Assembly (NCBI GenBank): GCA_030673845.1
Contig: JAUTCQ010000012.1
Span: 433,218 to 497,217, forward strand
Length of the DNA stretch: 64,000 bases
Source: Verrucomicrobiota bacterium JB022
Lineage (GTDB): Bacteria; Verrucomicrobiota; Verrucomicrobiia; Opitutales; Oceanipulchritudinaceae
Direction: 5' to 3'
A program made the position numbers and the translations under genes. The notes under the pieces were generated by a model. The model was not told where the DNA came from. It was given only the letters and a program-made list of their open reading frames with translations, and ran no database searches. Positions 42,422 to 53,416 of this stretch are shown in pieces. Each line of letters opens with the position of its first letter. Within the stretch, counting starts at the first letter, position 1.

Positions 42422-43381
42422 ATGATCTCGCTCGACAACATCAGCTTCGTCCGGGCTTACCTGCAGGGCCTGCAAAACCGCATCTCCTACGGCATGGAGC
42501 ACCTCGACCCGCAGGCCGAGCACCGGCGCGACAGTTGGGAGCGTGAGGAGGGCGGCGGCGGCGAGTCTCGCGTGTGGGCCGATGGCGCGATCTTCGAAAA
42601 GGCGGGCGTCAACTTCTCCGACGTGCGCGGCAAGGAGATGCCGGCCTCGGCCACCGCCCACCGTCCGCAGCTGGCAGGCAAGCCCTTCCGCGCGATGGGC
42701 GTCTCGGTCGTAATGCACCCGTTGAACCCGTTTTGTCCCACCAGCCACATGAACGTGCGGCTATTTGTGGCCGGGCCGCTGGCGGAGGGCGAAAAAAGCA
42801 AGCCGAAGGACAATGTGTGGTGGTTTGGCGGCGGCTTCGACCTCACCCCGTTCTACCCCTTCCCCGAAGACGTGCGCCTGTGGCACGCCGCAGCCCGCAA
42901 GGCGCTGGAGCCATTTGGGGAGGAGGACCAGTATTACACCCAGTTCAAGGAGTGGTGTGACCGCTACTTCTTCCTGCCCCACCGCGACGAGACCCGGGGC
43001 GTGGGCGGTCTGTTTTTCGACGATTTCAACGAGCTGGGTTTCGACGACTCGTTTAACTTGATGCAGGCGGTGGGCGATGCCTATTGGCCGACCTACGAGG
43101 AGATCCTGAAGCGCCGCCACGAGACGGAATACACCGAGCATCACCGCCAGTTCCAGCTCTACCGGCGCGGGCGCTATGCCGAGTTCAACCTCGTCTACGA
43201 CCGGGGCACCTTGTTCGGCCTGCAGAGCCGGGGCCGCGTGGAGAGCATCCTGATGTCGATGCCGCCGCTGGCCCGCTGGGTCTACGACTGGAAGGCGGAG
43301 GAAAACAGCGAAGAGGCCCGCTTGCACGAGTTCCTGCAGCCGCGCGACTGGCTAAGCGAGCCAACCGGCGCTTCCGCTTGA
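42422..43381 (+). CDS. hemF: Aerobic coproporphyrinogen III oxidase
   Basis: About 319 residues. [50 protein letters not shown] and [16 protein letters not shown] are all hemF signatures, including the His and Asp of the active site. It decarboxylates coproporphyrinogen III to protoporphyrinogen IX with O2. I use the ATG at 42422; an in-frame GTG at 42401 would add seven residues. It indicates an aerobic haem pathway in this organism. Confidence 0.96.
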   Translation: MISLDNISFVRAYLQGLQNRISYGMEHLDPQAEHRRDSWEREEGGGGESRVWADGAIFEKAGVNFSDVRGKEMPASATAHRPQLAGKPFRAMGVSVVMHPLNPFCPTSHMNVRLFVAGPLAEGEKSKPKDNVWWFGGGFDLTPFYPFPEDVRLWHAAARKALEPFGEEDQYYTQFKEWCDRYFFLPHRDETRGVGGLFFDDFNELGFDDSFNLMQAVGDAYWPTYEEILKRRHETEYTEHHRQFQLYRRGRYAEFNLVYDRGTLFGLQSRGRVESILMSMPPLARWVYDWKAEENSEEARLHEFLQPRDWLSEPTGASA

Positions 43382-43415
43382 TTAAACGTAGGCGGGCACG
43401 CATCGTAAGTGCTTC

Positions 43416-44399
43416 ATGCCGCTCTTGCTCGCCGCGACCGCCGACTACTCTTACGCCAGGATCCTGCTCGCTGCCCTGCCGATCTTCGCGGTAACGCTGA
43501 CGGCCTTCGGGCTGCGCTGGCGCGGCCTTTGGAAGAGCGAGGGCGATGGCCCGCTGCTGTGGCTGCTGGTGCACGTGCTGATGCCCTGCCTGCTCTTCCG
43601 CCTCGTCAGCGGCAACGCGGTGTTGATGGACCCGCTCGACGTGATCTGGCCGCCGCTGGTGGGCTTCAGCCTCGTCTTGACCGGCTTTGCCCTGGCGTGG
43701 GTCGTAGGCGGCTGGATGGGGCTGCGCGTAGGGGCCGGGCGGCGTACCTTCGCCTTCGCGATCGGTATCTTCAACTACGGCTACATGGCGATCCCGCTCG
43801 TGGAGGCCCTTTTTGGCCCGACCGACACTATGGGTGTGCTCGTGGTCCACAACCTGGGCATCGAGATGGCGCTGTGGACGGTCGGCATCATGCTCGTGTC
43901 GGGCGAATTCGCCAAGGGCTTCGTTTCCAAGCTCTTCAACCCGCCGGCCATCGCGCTGATCCTGGGGCTGGTGGCGAATTTCACCGGCCTCTACGCCCAC
44001 ATCCCGCCGTGGCTCGACCGCACGCTGCTGTTTTTTGGCAACTGCGGCATCCCGGTGGGCCTGATCCTCGCGGGAGGCACGCTCGCGGAAGTGGCCAAAG
44101 CGGGTGCGTGGAAGGAAAACCCGCGCACGCCACTGGTCGGGACGCTGCTGCGGCTCGGCATTCTGCCCGCCGTGTTCCTGCTCGTGGCCGTACTGCTGCC
44201 GCCCAGCCTGCAAGACCTGCGCCGCGTGGTGGTGGTGCAGGCCGCGATGCCGGCCGGCATGATCCCCATCGTATTGGCCAAGCACTACGGGGGTGAGCCC
44301 AAGGTGGCCGTGCAGATCGTGGTGGCGACGACCGTCGGCGCGTTTTTTACGATGCCGTGGTGGATCCGCGTGGGGCTCGGCCTGATCGGCGAAGGCTGA
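43416..44399 (+). CDS. AEC-family (auxin efflux carrier-like) transporter
   Basis: 327 residues with about ten hydrophobic segments. FAIGIFNYGYMAIPLVEALFG and the last third (VVVQAAMPAGMIPIVLAKHYGG) carry the conserved AEC half-helix motifs. Bacterial members export or import small organic acids such as malonate or malate; the substrate is unknown here. It starts 35 bp after hemF in the same direction and may be co-transcribed. Confidence 0.9.
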   Translation: MPLLLAATADYSYARILLAALPIFAVTLTAFGLRWRGLWKSEGDGPLLWLLVHVLMPCLLFRLVSGNAVLMDPLDVIWPPLVGFSLVLTGFALAWVVGGWMGLRVGAGRRTFAFAIGIFNYGYMAIPLVEALFGPTDTMGVLVVHNLGIEMALWTVGIMLVSGEFAKGFVSKLFNPPAIALILGLVANFTGLYAHIPPWLDRTLLFFGNCGIPVGLILAGGTLAEVAKAGAWKENPRTPLVGTLLRLGILPAVFLLVAVLLPPSLQDLRRVVVVQAAMPAGMIPIVLAKHYGGEPKVAVQIVVATTVGAFFTMPWWIRVGLGLIGEG

Positions 44400-44472
44400 T
44401 TCGGCAGTTTGGTAGTAACAGCCGTGCAATTCGCGACTTGTGCTTCCCGGTCGATTGTGTTGAATCCTCTTT

Positions 44473-44781
44473 ATGGGCGACGATGCTCAGTGGACGTTTT
44501 TTTCAAATCATGCGCATGTGCTGATCGCACTGGCGCGTAATCCTTATCAACCGCTGCGGGAAGTTGCCCTGGCGGTCGGCATCACCGAGCGCGCGGTGCA
44601 ACGCATTGTAGCCGATCTGGAGGACGGCGGCTACCTTGAACGCAGCCGCGAAGGTCGTCGCAATCGCTACACGATCCACCTCAAGCGCCCCCTGCGCCAC
44701 CCCCTGGAAGCGCATTGCGAGCTGAGAGAGCTGCTGCACCCGCTGCTCTCCAACGAGGTGACCGAAAAGATCGAGGACTAG
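44473..44781 (+). CDS. Small winged-helix transcriptional regulator
   Basis: 102 residues forming a single winged HTH (ALARNPYQPLREVALAVGITERAVQRIVADLEDGGYL, then the wing SREGRRNRYTIHL), with a short C-terminal helix (LRELLHPLL). The pattern is MarR/ArsR-like without metal ligands. It lies 73 bp after the AEC transporter gene; a role in controlling it is possible but not shown. Confidence 0.85.
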   Translation: MGDDAQWTFFSNHAHVLIALARNPYQPLREVALAVGITERAVQRIVADLEDGGYLERSREGRRNRYTIHLKRPLRHPLEAHCELRELLHPLLSNEVTEKIED

Positions 44782-44873
44782 CCTCGCCCACCGCATCTGC
44801 CAACAGAGAATTCGCTGGGCGGTGGCGCTTTCTGGCTTTTATTGGCTCGGCTCTGCCATTATAAATGAAGTGT

Positions 44874-45335
44874 ATGGATCAGCGTCTGGAATCAGCAATC
44901 AAGAATCGCACCGGGCAGATCGTCTCGCTGCAAATGGCCTGGAAGCAAGCCGTGGAGCAACTGCTCTCCGCCGGCGCCGCTGCCGACGACGCTCTCCCGC
45001 TCATCAAGGCCGCACCTGAGCCGGCCACCTTGCGACGCCTGGCCCGTATGCTGGGGCACGACCAGCACCCGCGCCACGCGCTGGAGCAGTTGTTCGACGC
45101 CGTCGACGCATCCTCCGAAAATCTGGCGACCTGGCTGAAAGGCCTGGCCGTGCTGCAGCTGTGGCTCGAAAATGAAGGCCGCGCCACCACGCTCCAACAG
45201 GCCACGGGCTATGTCGAATGCTCCAATGCCGCCAACGAAATGCAGGTGACGAAGCTGGAGCTCGACGCCATGGTCGAGAGCATGCTCGAAGCCTACGGCT
45301 ACTCGGGCGACGACCCTTCGCAGAACTGCCTTTAG
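44874..45335 (+). CDS. Hypothetical helical protein
   Basis: About 153 residues, mostly helical and Ala/Leu-rich (MDQRLESAIKNRTGQIVSLQ, LARMLGHDQHPRHALEQLFD, LAVLQLWLENEGRATTLQQA). No known motif, signal peptide or membrane segment. An ATG at 44865 is in frame and would add three residues. Coding is supported by normal codon use and a defined spacer on each side. I cannot assign a function. Confidence 0.7.
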   Translation: MDQRLESAIKNRTGQIVSLQMAWKQAVEQLLSAGAAADDALPLIKAAPEPATLRRLARMLGHDQHPRHALEQLFDAVDASSENLATWLKGLAVLQLWLENEGRATTLQQATGYVECSNAANEMQVTKLELDAMVESMLEAYGYSGDDPSQNCL

Positions 45336-45341
45336 GCGCCG

Positions 45342-45746
45342 TTAGCCGCCACTGCGCACGGCGCGGAAGCCTTCGGCCTCCAAACGCTCCATCACCGCTT
45401 CGACCCGGTCGCCCTGCACCTCGATGGCTTGACCGCGGACGGTGCCGCCCGTGCCGAGGGCGGTCTTGAGGCGTTGCACGAGCGCCTGCAGCTCCGGCTC
45501 GCCCAAGCCGATAAAGCCGCTGATTTCCGTCACCGTCTTGCCCCCTCGCCCAGCCTTCACACGGCGTACGTCGACGCGCATGCGGGGCTTCTTGCGGGCG
45601 GGCGCCCCCAAGGCCGGAGACGGCGCATTTAGGGTTTCGCGGCGTGGCAGAGCCGCCAGCTCCCCCAGCCCATCGAGAGAGCTAAAAGCGCTTTGCCCCA
45701 GGCCGGAGCCTCCTTCGGTCGAGATACGCTTGCGTGAATCAGCCAT
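45342..45746 (-). CDS. SUI1-domain translation factor (YciH-like)
   Basis: 134 residues. The C-terminal half (about 57-130) is a SUI1/eIF1 domain: RRVKAGRGGKTVTEISGF, LKTALGTGGTVRGQAIEVQG, RVEAVMERLEAEGF. The N-terminal half is a low-complexity Ser/Gly/Pro-rich extension ending in KKPRMRVDVRR. Bacterial YciH proteins bind the 30S subunit and affect start-codon selection. It is convergent with the preceding hypothetical gene (6 bp gap). Confidence 0.9.
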   Translation of the reverse strand: MADSRKRISTEGGSGLGQSAFSSLDGLGELAALPRRETLNAPSPALGAPARKKPRMRVDVRRVKAGRGGKTVTEISGFIGLGEPELQALVQRLKTALGTGGTVRGQAIEVQGDRVEAVMERLEAEGFRAVRSGG

Positions 45747-45814
45747 GGCGGGAGTGTTGGCAAACGCCGATGGATTGCAACCCTCTGCCGCAGTCCCCTC
45801 GGCAACGGCTCCAC

Positions 45815-46024
45815 CTAAACGAGCTGATGCTCACGCAGATAAGCATGCGCCTTCTGGTAAGAACGGTTTTGCAGATAGTGGCGCAGGTGAGGGTGTGCGC
45901 GCTTCAACTCCGGCTGCGCGTGAGCGGCGTCGAGGCGTTGCAGCGCCTCGGAAAGGCTGAGGCCCTGCGCCTGCCCGGGCTGGACGACCACTTCGAGGGC
46001 TTCGTTGATCTCGGCGTAATTCAT
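45815..46024 (-). CDS. Small hypothetical protein (69 residues)
   Basis: MNYAEINEALEVVVQPGQAQ, then GLSLSEALQRLDAAH and a C-terminal HLRHYLQNRSYQKAHAYLRE. The pattern is helical and charged and looks like a small conserved protein, but I do not recognise a family. I use the ATG at 46024, because the longer version from 46102 adds a poor N-terminus. It is divergent from the 2-oxoglutarate dehydrogenase gene. Confidence 0.6.
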   Translation of the reverse strand: MNYAEINEALEVVVQPGQAQGLSLSEALQRLDAAHAQPELKRAHPHLRHYLQNRSYQKAHAYLREHQLV

Positions 46025-46207
46025 GCCGATATGGTGAAGTAACCCGCCCGCTTGGCAAGCCGCCGCTGGTGGGTACATACTTATAAGAAACATGCGCGGC
46101 ATTTTCGCAGCTTATCATCAGGCTCTAAAGGCCAGAAACGGTTGCAAGCACCCCGCGTTGATTGACAATAGGATATTGCTCAACCGCAGACTGCTGAGTG
46201 AAGGCTC

Positions 46208-48982
46208 ATGAAGAATCCGACATTTGCGACCCGCTGGAACGCTGACCTGATTGACGAGAACTACGCCCGTTGGCAAGAGGACCCCGCTTCGATCGACCCG
46301 ACCTGGCAAGCCTTTTTCGAAGGCTTTATGCTGGCGGCCGGAGGCGGCTCCGCCCCGGGTGTAAACGGCAGTGCGGCCAGCGCCCCGAGCGATCAGGATG
46401 CCCAGCACCGGGCGATCAAGCAGGCCCGCTTTACCGGCGCCATCTACGCTTATCGCTCGATCGGGCACACCCAGGCCAACATCAATCCGCTCTACAAGGA
46501 GGGCGAAGCCCCGAGCAACCCGCGCCTGACGCTGGAGCGCCTCGGCTTTGAAGAAGCCGACCTCGACGAAGTCTACTGGACGGGTAATTACATGGATGGC
46601 ACCTACATGTCCGTCCGCGACCTGCTGGATGCGCTCAATGAGACCTATTGCGGCTCCATCGGCGTGGAATACCTCCACATCCAGGAGACGCCGATCCGCC
46701 GCTGGCTGCAGAGCAAGATGGAGCCGAATCGCAACCGGCCCCAGTTCGACGCCGCGCAAAAGGGCCGCATCCTCGACCGCCTGATCAAGGCCGAGCAGTT
46801 CGAAAAGTTTCTCCACACCCGCTACGTCGGCCAAAAGCGCTTCGGCCTCGAAGGCGCGGAAACCCTCATCGCGGCCATCGACAGCATGGTCTACGTGAGC
46901 CCGCTGCACGACGTGAAGGAGATCATTATGGGCATGGCCCACCGCGGCCGCCTCAACGTGCTGGCCAACGTGCTGCGCAAGCCGTTTGCGACCATTTTCC
47001 ACGAGTTTTCGCCCAACTACGTGCCCGATACCAAGCATGGCGACGGCGACGTAAAGTACCACCTCGGCTACTCCTCCACCGTCGACAGCACGGCCGGCGA
47101 GGGCCAGGTGGAGCTGCACCTCACGGCCAACCCCTCTCACCTCGAAGCCGTCAACCCGGTGGCCGAAGGCCGTGCGCGTGCCCACCAGCGCTTGCGTGGC
47201 GACACGGCGGAGCGCAAGCAGGTGGTGCCCCTCCTGATCCATGGCGACGCGGCATTTGCCGGCCAGGGCGTCGTGGCCGAAGTGCTCAATTTCTCCCAGC
47301 TGCCCGGCTATCAGACCGGCGGCACGATCCACTTCATCATCAACAACCAGATCGGCTTTACCACCGACCCGGCCGAGGCCCGCTCGTCGCTCTATTGCAC
47401 CGACGTGGCCAAGATGATCGAAGCCCCGATCTTCCACGTCAACGGCGACGACCCCGAAGCCGTGGTGTGGGTGACGCTGCTCGCCCTTGAGTTTCGCCAG
47501 AAGTTCGGTCGCGACGTGGTGATCGACATGTATTGCTACCGCCGCCACGGCCACAACGAGAGCGACGAGCCGGCCTTTACCCAGCCCACCCTCTACAAGC
47601 AGATCAAGGATCACCCGAATGTCAGCGACATCTACGGGCCCAAGCTGATCGCATCGGGCGTCGGCACCAAGGAAGACATGGAGGCCATCGTCAAGCGCCG
47701 CCACGACGCCCTGGAGCGCAGCTACGAAGAGATGAAGCAGAAGGAGGCCGATGGCGACGAAGTGGTGCCGCCGGAAGAAGCGCACGTGGCCAATTACCAG
47801 CCCGGCTACGCCTTCCGCGACGTCAATACTGCCGTCGACACCAACGAGCTGAACTACGTGGCCGAAGAGCTGACGCGCATCCCCGACGGGTTTAACCTGA
47901 ACCCGAAGATCAAGCGCCAGCTGGAGACCAAGCTCAAGAATTACCAGGACGACGAGGGCATCGACTGGGCTTTTGCCGAGTCCCTCGCCTGGGGCACGCT
48001 GATGCTGGAAGGCTACCATGTGCGCCTCAGCGGTCAGGACGTGCAACGCGGCACCTTCAGCCATCGCCACGCGGTGCTGTTCGACGCCGTGACGCGCGAG
48101 AAGTACATCCCGCTGATGCAAATGGAGAAGCGCGAAGGCATGCTCTGCGTGCACAACTCGCTGCTCTCCGAAGCGGCGGTGCTCGGCTTCGACTACGGTT
48201 ACTCGCTCGACTACCCCAACATGCTCTGCATGTGGGAGGCCCAATTTGGCGACTTCGTGAACGGTGCGCAGGTCATCATCGACCAGTTTATCGTCTCCAG
48301 CGAGACGAAGTGGCAGCGCGTGAGCGGCCTCGTGATGCTCCTCCCCCACGGCTACGAAGGCCAGGGCCCCGAGCACTCCAGCGCCCGCCTCGAGCGCTTC
48401 CTGCAGCTCTGCGCGGAAGACAACATCCAGGTGGCCAACGTTTCCACCCCGGCCCAGCTCTTCCACATCCTGCGCCGCCAGATGCATCGCGACTTCCGCA
48501 AGCCGCTCATCATGATGGCCCCGAAGAGCCTGCTGCGCCACAAGGAGTGCGTGAGCAAGAAGGCGGAATTTACCGAAAGCTGCTTCCGCTCCATCCTCCC
48601 GGATGCCGAGGAAGTGACGACCCCGAAGCGCGTCATCATGTGCTCCGGCAAGGTCTATTACGACCTCATCGCCTACCGCCGCGACAACGAGATCAAGGAC
48701 ACCGCCATCGTGCGCGTCGAGCAGTTCTACCCCTTCAACGGCGAGTTGCTGGGCGAGATCCTGCAGCAATACGCGAGCTACGAAAATATCGTGTGGTGCC
48801 AGGAAGAGCCCGAAAACATGGGCGCCTGGACCTTCCTCATGCCGCGCCTGGAGAAGGTGATCGGTCGCCGCCCGCTGTATGCCGGTCGCGATGCCGCCGC
48901 CAGCCCGGCCGTAGGCTCCCTCGGGGTGCACCTCAAGGAGCAGCAAGACCTCGTCAAGGCTGCCTTCACCCTCACCGCCTAA
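46208..48982 (+). CDS. sucA: 2-oxoglutarate dehydrogenase E1 component
   Basis: 924 residues, the normal length. The N-terminal [24 protein letters not shown] is the E1o E2-binding segment. [38 protein letters not shown] and the thiamine diphosphate/Mg region ([28 protein letters not shown]) are all present, as is the C-terminal [20 protein letters not shown]. It decarboxylates 2-oxoglutarate and passes succinyl to E2. A GAAGG ribosome-binding site precedes the ATG. E2 follows 87 bp downstream. Confidence 0.97.
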   Translation: MKNPTFATRWNADLIDENYARWQEDPASIDPTWQAFFEGFMLAAGGGSAPGVNGSAASAPSDQDAQHRAIKQARFTGAIYAYRSIGHTQANINPLYKEGEAPSNPRLTLERLGFEEADLDEVYWTGNYMDGTYMSVRDLLDALNETYCGSIGVEYLHIQETPIRRWLQSKMEPNRNRPQFDAAQKGRILDRLIKAEQFEKFLHTRYVGQKRFGLEGAETLIAAIDSMVYVSPLHDVKEIIMGMAHRGRLNVLANVLRKPFATIFHEFSPNYVPDTKHGDGDVKYHLGYSSTVDSTAGEGQVELHLTANPSHLEAVNPVAEGRARAHQRLRGDTAERKQVVPLLIHGDAAFAGQGVVAEVLNFSQLPGYQTGGTIHFIINNQIGFTTDPAEARSSLYCTDVAKMIEAPIFHVNGDDPEAVVWVTLLALEFRQKFGRDVVIDMYCYRRHGHNESDEPAFTQPTLYKQIKDHPNVSDIYGPKLIASGVGTKEDMEAIVKRRHDALERSYEEMKQKEADGDEVVPPEEAHVANYQPGYAFRDVNTAVDTNELNYVAEELTRIPDGFNLNPKIKRQLETKLKNYQDDEGIDWAFAESLAWGTLMLEGYHVRLSGQDVQRGTFSHRHAVLFDAVTREKYIPLMQMEKREGMLCVHNSLLSEAAVLGFDYGYSLDYPNMLCMWEAQFGDFVNGAQVIIDQFIVSSETKWQRVSGLVMLLPHGYEGQGPEHSSARLERFLQLCAEDNIQVANVSTPAQLFHILRRQMHRDFRKPLIMMAPKSLLRHKECVSKKAEFTESCFRSILPDAEEVTTPKRVIMCSGKVYYDLIAYRRDNEIKDTAIVRVEQFYPFNGELLGEILQQYASYENIVWCQEEPENMGAWTFLMPRLEKVIGRRPLYAGRDAAASPAVGSLGVHLKEQQDLVKAAFTLTA

Positions 48983-49069
48983 CTCCTCTATCCCGTCCTT
49001 TCGATTGACCCGGCGGCGCGGTCGTTCCATCCTGTAACGACCGCCCGTCACTTTACCGATCAGCTCCTC

Positions 49070-50329
49070 ATGGCTACCGAAGTCAAAATACCCGCCCTCG
49101 GAGAATCCATCAGTTCCGGCATTCTCGCCACCTGGCACGTGCAGGATGGCGACATGGTCGAAGCTGGCCAAACGCTCTACGACCTCGAGACCGACAAGAT
49201 CACGTCGGAAGGCACCGCCGAAGTCGCCGGCAAGATCACCCTGAAGGCCGCCGAAGGCGACGAGGTGGAGATCGGAGCCGTCGTGGCCGAAATCGACGAG
49301 AGCGCGAGTGGCGGCGACAGCAAGGCCAAGGACGAAGGCGCCAAGCAGGAGCCCTCCACCTCCGAGAAGGAGCCGGTCAAGGCCGAGTCTGACTCGCCGG
49401 AGCAAAAGGCAGTCAAGCAAGGGGGCAACGAGCACCAGAGCCCCGCCGTGCGCCGCATTGCCGAAGAATCGGGTGTCGACCCCAAGGGTGTCGACGGCTC
49501 CGGCAAGGGCGGTCGCGTGACCAAGGGCGACATGCTCGAAGCCGTCGAGCGCAAGGGCTCCGCCCCGGAGAAGGCCGCCAAGGCCGATGCCCCGGCCCCG
49601 AAGCCTGCCGCGCCCAAGCCCTCCGCCGGCGAGCGCCAGACGCGCAAGAAGATGACGCCCCTGCGCAAGACCATCGCCAAGCGCCTGGTCGAAGCCACGC
49701 AGGAGACCGCCATGCTCACGACCTTCAACGAGGTCAACATGGAGCCTGTCATGACGCTGCGCAAGACGCACCAGGACGCCTTTGTGAAGCAGCATGGTGT
49801 GAAGCTCGGCTTCATGAGCTTCTTTACCAAGGCCGTGGTCCACGCGCTCAAGGCCGTGCCCGAAGTCAACGCCCAGATCGAGGGCGACGAAGTGGTGACC
49901 AACCACTACTACGACATCGGCCTCGCCATGAGCACCCCGCGCGGCCTGATGGTGCCCGTCGTGCGCGATGCCGACCAGAAGAGCTTTGCCCAGATCGAGC
50001 AGGACATCCTCGACTACGCCAAGAAGGCCAAGGACGGGAAGATCACGATCGAAGACCTGCAGGGTGGCGTGTTCACGATCACCAACGGCGGTATCTTCGG
50101 CTCGATGCTCTCGACCCCGATCATCAACCGCCCGCAGAGCGCGATCCTGGGAATGCACAACATCGTGGAGCGCCCGATGGCCGAAAACGGCCAGGTCGTC
50201 ATCCGCCCGATGATGTATGTCGCCCTCTCCTACGACCACCGCCAGATCGACGGCAAGGAAGCCGTGACCTTCCTCGTGAAGGTGAAGCAGGCCATCGAAG
50301 ACCCGACCCGCCTGCTCTTCGGCATCTAA
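49070..50329 (+). CDS. sucB: Dihydrolipoyllysine-residue succinyltransferase (E2)
   Basis: 419 residues. The lipoyl domain (1-76) has lipoyl-Lys43 in [11 protein letters not shown]. An acidic/Lys linker is followed by a peripheral subunit-binding domain (~123-160, [20 protein letters not shown]). The catalytic domain (~190-419) ends with [20 protein letters not shown], which contains the active His and Asp. Together with E1 it forms the 2-oxoglutarate dehydrogenase core. A terminator follows at 50353, so the distal E3 gene is transcribed separately or by readthrough. Confidence 0.97.
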   Translation: MATEVKIPALGESISSGILATWHVQDGDMVEAGQTLYDLETDKITSEGTAEVAGKITLKAAEGDEVEIGAVVAEIDESASGGDSKAKDEGAKQEPSTSEKEPVKAESDSPEQKAVKQGGNEHQSPAVRRIAEESGVDPKGVDGSGKGGRVTKGDMLEAVERKGSAPEKAAKADAPAPKPAAPKPSAGERQTRKKMTPLRKTIAKRLVEATQETAMLTTFNEVNMEPVMTLRKTHQDAFVKQHGVKLGFMSFFTKAVVHALKAVPEVNAQIEGDEVVTNHYYDIGLAMSTPRGLMVPVVRDADQKSFAQIEQDILDYAKKAKDGKITIEDLQGGVFTITNGGIFGSMLSTPIINRPQSAILGMHNIVERPMAENGQVVIRPMMYVALSYDHRQIDGKEAVTFLVKVKQAIEDPTRLLFGI

Positions 50330-50352
50330 GGCGTTTCCGCGCTTTCCCTTTC

Positions 50353-50390
50353 CGGCCCGTGGCGAAACACCGCTGCGGGCCGTTTTGTTT
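50353..50390 (+). terminator. Rho-independent terminator after the E2 gene
   Basis: CGGCCCG and CGGGCCG pair around a 16 nt loop that can itself partly fold, followed by TTTTGTTTT. Confidence 0.75.
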
Positions 50391-50458
50391 TATGCTGACA
50401 AGGGGGGCGAAGTCGCGTAGGCCATACGCACTACCCGCCGTGATGGCGGCTCCAGCCC

Positions 50459-51145
50459 ATGAAACGCGCCCCCCGCCTCTACCTCTTGTGCCTGTTGCTC
50501 GTCGCGGGCTTCTTCGGCGGCTGCGTCACCCAGCCCACCGCCACGCTGCAATTCGTAAGCCCCGACGCGAGTCCTGAGCTGCAGCAGCGCCACGCCGTGC
50601 ACTACCTTTTTGCGCACCGCATGCTCCCCGGAATCGTCAAGAACGAGCCCGACGACATCGCGCGCGGGCTCGCCTCCTGGCCCGAGATCTACCTTCGCCG
50701 CCTCTGGTTCGAGCTGGAAGATATCAACGTCGACTACGTGAACCAGCACGTCGAGCAGATCCGCGCCGAAGCCTTCGAGGGAGCCGAAGCCGATTCCAAG
50801 ATCTACGTGATCGAGCTGCCGCCACCGGAATTCACGCCCCAGGCCTACCGTGTGGCCGTAGTCGTGCCCAGCCGCGCCGACCGCCCGAGCTATTACACGC
50901 TGGAGAAAAGCTTCCTGATCGAGGATGGCAGCGGCCGGCCCGACATGCAGCTACAGCTCGCCTTTTTCGGGGCATGGGACGGCCTGACGCACTACAACCT
51001 CGGCATGTACGATGTCATGAACAGTCAGGACTTCGCCGACCTCGTCCGCGAATCCCTGCAGGCACCCTTTGCCGAGCAGATCGACGCGACCCAGGATGTG
51101 CAAACCCAGCCCTCTGACGAAACGCCCGCCGTGCCCGCTTCATGA
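50459..51145 (+). CDS. Lipoprotein, paralogue 1 of a tandem pair
   Basis: 228 residues. The signal peptide ends in the lipobox AGFFGGC with lipid-modified Cys22. The mature part holds HAVHYLFAHRMLPGIVKNEP, IYLRRLWFELEDINVDY, KIYVIELPPPEFTPQAYRVA and SYYTLEKSFLI, all with counterparts in the next protein. No known domain was recognised. It lies between the E2 and E3 genes of 2-oxoglutarate dehydrogenase. The stop overlaps the next start by ATGA. Confidence 0.88.
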   Translation: MKRAPRLYLLCLLLVAGFFGGCVTQPTATLQFVSPDASPELQQRHAVHYLFAHRMLPGIVKNEPDDIARGLASWPEIYLRRLWFELEDINVDYVNQHVEQIRAEAFEGAEADSKIYVIELPPPEFTPQAYRVAVVVPSRADRPSYYTLEKSFLIEDGSGRPDMQLQLAFFGAWDGLTHYNLGMYDVMNSQDFADLVRESLQAPFAEQIDATQDVQTQPSDETPAVPAS

Positions 51146-51819
51146 ACCGCGCCCCCCTATTTCTCCTCACTACGCTGAGCCTGCTCGGCCTCACCGGCTG
51201 CGAAACCGCCGAATCGAAGGCCGCCAAAGCCGCAGAAGCCGCCGCCACCGCGATGGGCGAGGTGTGGATGGAGCCCATTACCGAAGCCGAACAGCAGCAG
51301 CACCGCGCACACTACTACTTCGCCCATCGCGCCCTGCCCCATGCGATTTACAACGACGCAGAGCTGCTGGCGACCGAGCTGAACAGGCAGGGCGTCGAAT
51401 ACCTGCGCCGCCTCTGGGATTCGATGGCCGATGCAGCCCCCGCCTACGTGCCAGCCCAGCGCAACGAGGTGCAGTTGAGCATCGAGAACGGAGCAGACGG
51501 CAGCACGATCTATTTCATTACCTTCCCGGAACCGCAGTTCTTCCCGCAGGCCTACTACGCGACCTTTGTTTACCCGGCACCAGCGGGCATCCACAGCTAC
51601 TATACGCTTGAGATGAGCCGCCTGCACCGCACGCCCGAGAGCGAAACCCAGTATGCGGAGATCGGGGCGTGGGAAGGACCCCAGCACCTTGAATTTGGCT
51701 CGTCGGAAGTGATCAGCGAGGGCGTTTTCCGGGCCTTGATCCGCCGCGTCGTGGCGGGGGAAACCTCGCTCAGCCCTCAAGGACTCTCGAATACCGGAAA
51801 CCGGCACGGTCAACGTTGA
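51142..51819 (+). CDS. Lipoprotein, paralogue 2 of a tandem pair
   Basis: 225 residues with the lipobox GLTGC (Cys20). HRAHYYFAHRALPHAIYNDA, VEYLRRLWDSM, STIYFITFPEPQFFPQAYYA and SYYTLEMSRL align with the upstream lipoprotein, so the two arose by duplication. An Ala/Lys/Glu-rich linker follows the lipid Cys. It is translationally coupled to paralogue 1 and followed 57 bp later by lpdA. The function is unknown. Confidence 0.88.
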   Translation: MNRAPLFLLTTLSLLGLTGCETAESKAAKAAEAAATAMGEVWMEPITEAEQQQHRAHYYFAHRALPHAIYNDAELLATELNRQGVEYLRRLWDSMADAAPAYVPAQRNEVQLSIENGADGSTIYFITFPEPQFFPQAYYATFVYPAPAGIHSYYTLEMSRLHRTPESETQYAEIGAWEGPQHLEFGSSEVISEGVFRALIRRVVAGETSLSPQGLSNTGNRHGQR

Positions 51820-51876
51820 GGAATAGGCGCGCGTCCTTGCCAAGCGACCGGAAACCGTGCAGGCTGGCGGCTAGTC

Positions 51877-53280
51877 ATGTCTGATACCTCTTTCGATGTC
51901 ATTGTGATCGGCTCCGGCCCCGGGGGCTACGTGTGTGCGATCCGCTGCGCCCAGCTCGGGCTGAAAACCGCCGTGGTGGAACGCGATGCCGCTCTCGGTG
52001 GCACCTGCCTCAATGTGGGTTGCATCCCCAGCAAGGCGCTCCTCCACAGCTCGGAATTTTACCGCGAGGTGGGCCACAGCGAAAACCACGGGGTGAAGGT
52101 CCAGGGCCTCGAGCTCGACCTCGCCCAGCTGATGAAGCGCAAGGACGAGGTGGTCAAGCGCATGAACGGCGGCGTGAAGATGCTGCTCGACAAGCGCGAG
52201 GTGAAGGTCTTCCAGGGCACCGGCGAGCTACAAGGCTCCGGCAAGGTCAAGGTGACCCCCGCCGAAGGCGACGCGCAGACGATTGAGGGCAAGAACATCA
52301 TCCTCGCGACCGGTTCCGTGCCGGTGGAGTTGCCCTTCCTCAAATTCGACGGTGATCACGTGGTCTCCAGCACCGAAGCGATTGCCTTCGACAAGGTGCC
52401 GCCGCGCATGCTCGTAATCGGTGGCGGCGCAATCGGTCTCGAGCTGGGCTGCGTGTGGTCGCGCCTCGGCAGCGATGTGACGGTGGTCGAATTCCTGCCC
52501 ACCATCGCCGCCGGCTCCGACGACGATATTTCCAAGCTGGCCGAACGCATCTTCAAGAAGCAGGGCCTCACCATCCACACCAACACCAAGGTGACGGGTG
52601 CCGAGATCAAGGACGGCGTCGTGACGCTCAAGGCCGAGCAAAAGGGCAAAGAAGTGACCTTTGAAGCCGAGAAGGTGCTGCTTTCCGTGGGCCGCAAGGC
52701 GTTCACCCAAGGCCTCGGCCTCGACAAGGCGGGCGTGGAGCTCGACGAGCGTGGCCGCGTAAAGGTGGACGACCACCTGCGCACCAGCGCCAAGGGCGTC
52801 TGGGCCATCGGCGACGTGATCGCGGGCCCGATGCTCGCCCACAAGGCCGAGGAAGACGGCGTGGCGGTGGCCGAGTGGATCGCCGGTAAGGCAGGCCATG
52901 TAGATTGGAACCTGATGCCGGGCGTGATCTATACCGACCCGGAAATCGCCAGCGTAGGCCTGACCGAACGCGCGGCGAAGGAAAAGGGCATCGAGGTGAA
53001 GGTCGGCAAGTTCAACCTCGCGGCCAATGGCCGCGCCGTGGCACAAGACGCGACCGACGGCATCGTGAAGATCATCGCCGATGCCAAGACCGACCGCTTG
53101 CTCGGGGCCGCCATTATCGGCCGCGGCGCTTCGGAAATGATCGCCAGCGTCGTCGGCCACATGGTCTACGGCGGCAGCGCGGAAGACCTGGGCCGCACCG
53201 TGCACGCGCACCCCACCGTGAGCGAGTCGATCAAGGAAGCGGCCCTGGCCGTCGGCAAGGCTGCGATCCACGCCATCTAG
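51877..53280 (+). CDS. lpdA: Dihydrolipoyl dehydrogenase (E3)
   Basis: 467 residues. FAD-binding [17 protein letters not shown], the redox pair Cys44/Cys49 in [16 protein letters not shown]-binding [19 protein letters not shown] and the C-terminal [15 protein letters not shown] with its catalytic His are present. It reoxidises the lipoyl group of E2 and may also serve pyruvate dehydrogenase or glycine cleavage. A strong terminator ends the unit. Confidence 0.97.
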   Translation: MSDTSFDVIVIGSGPGGYVCAIRCAQLGLKTAVVERDAALGGTCLNVGCIPSKALLHSSEFYREVGHSENHGVKVQGLELDLAQLMKRKDEVVKRMNGGVKMLLDKREVKVFQGTGELQGSGKVKVTPAEGDAQTIEGKNIILATGSVPVELPFLKFDGDHVVSSTEAIAFDKVPPRMLVIGGGAIGLELGCVWSRLGSDVTVVEFLPTIAAGSDDDISKLAERIFKKQGLTIHTNTKVTGAEIKDGVVTLKAEQKGKEVTFEAEKVLLSVGRKAFTQGLGLDKAGVELDERGRVKVDDHLRTSAKGVWAIGDVIAGPMLAHKAEEDGVAVAEWIAGKAGHVDWNLMPGVIYTDPEIASVGLTERAAKEKGIEVKVGKFNLAANGRAVAQDATDGIVKIIADAKTDRLLGAAIIGRGASEMIASVVGHMVYGGSAEDLGRTVHAHPTVSESIKEAALAVGKAAIHAI

Positions 53281-53305
53281 GCTTCGCCGCCAACCCCACT
53301 TTCCC

Positions 53306-53337
53306 AGCCCGTCCTTCTACCGGACGGGCTTTTTTTG
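53306..53337 (+). terminator. Rho-independent terminator after lpdA
   Basis: AGCCCGTCC-ttctacc-GGACGGGCT is a perfect 9 bp stem followed by seven T. Confidence 0.94.
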
Positions 53338-53416
53338 CGGCCTGGGCTTAACGCCTCAGCAACATGGTTTCCAAATCTCCTTTACCCTAGGCGCTGGGCT
53401 TCCTATCTTGAAGGCC

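Noticed and set aside
44788-44825. CCACCGC/GCGGTGG hairpin after the winged-helix gene as terminator
   Set aside because: The loop is ~24 nt and no T run follows the stem.
46118-50239. Minus-strand frame of 1373 codons across sucA and sucB
   Set aside because: Spans two unmistakable metabolic genes on the other strand and has no domain.
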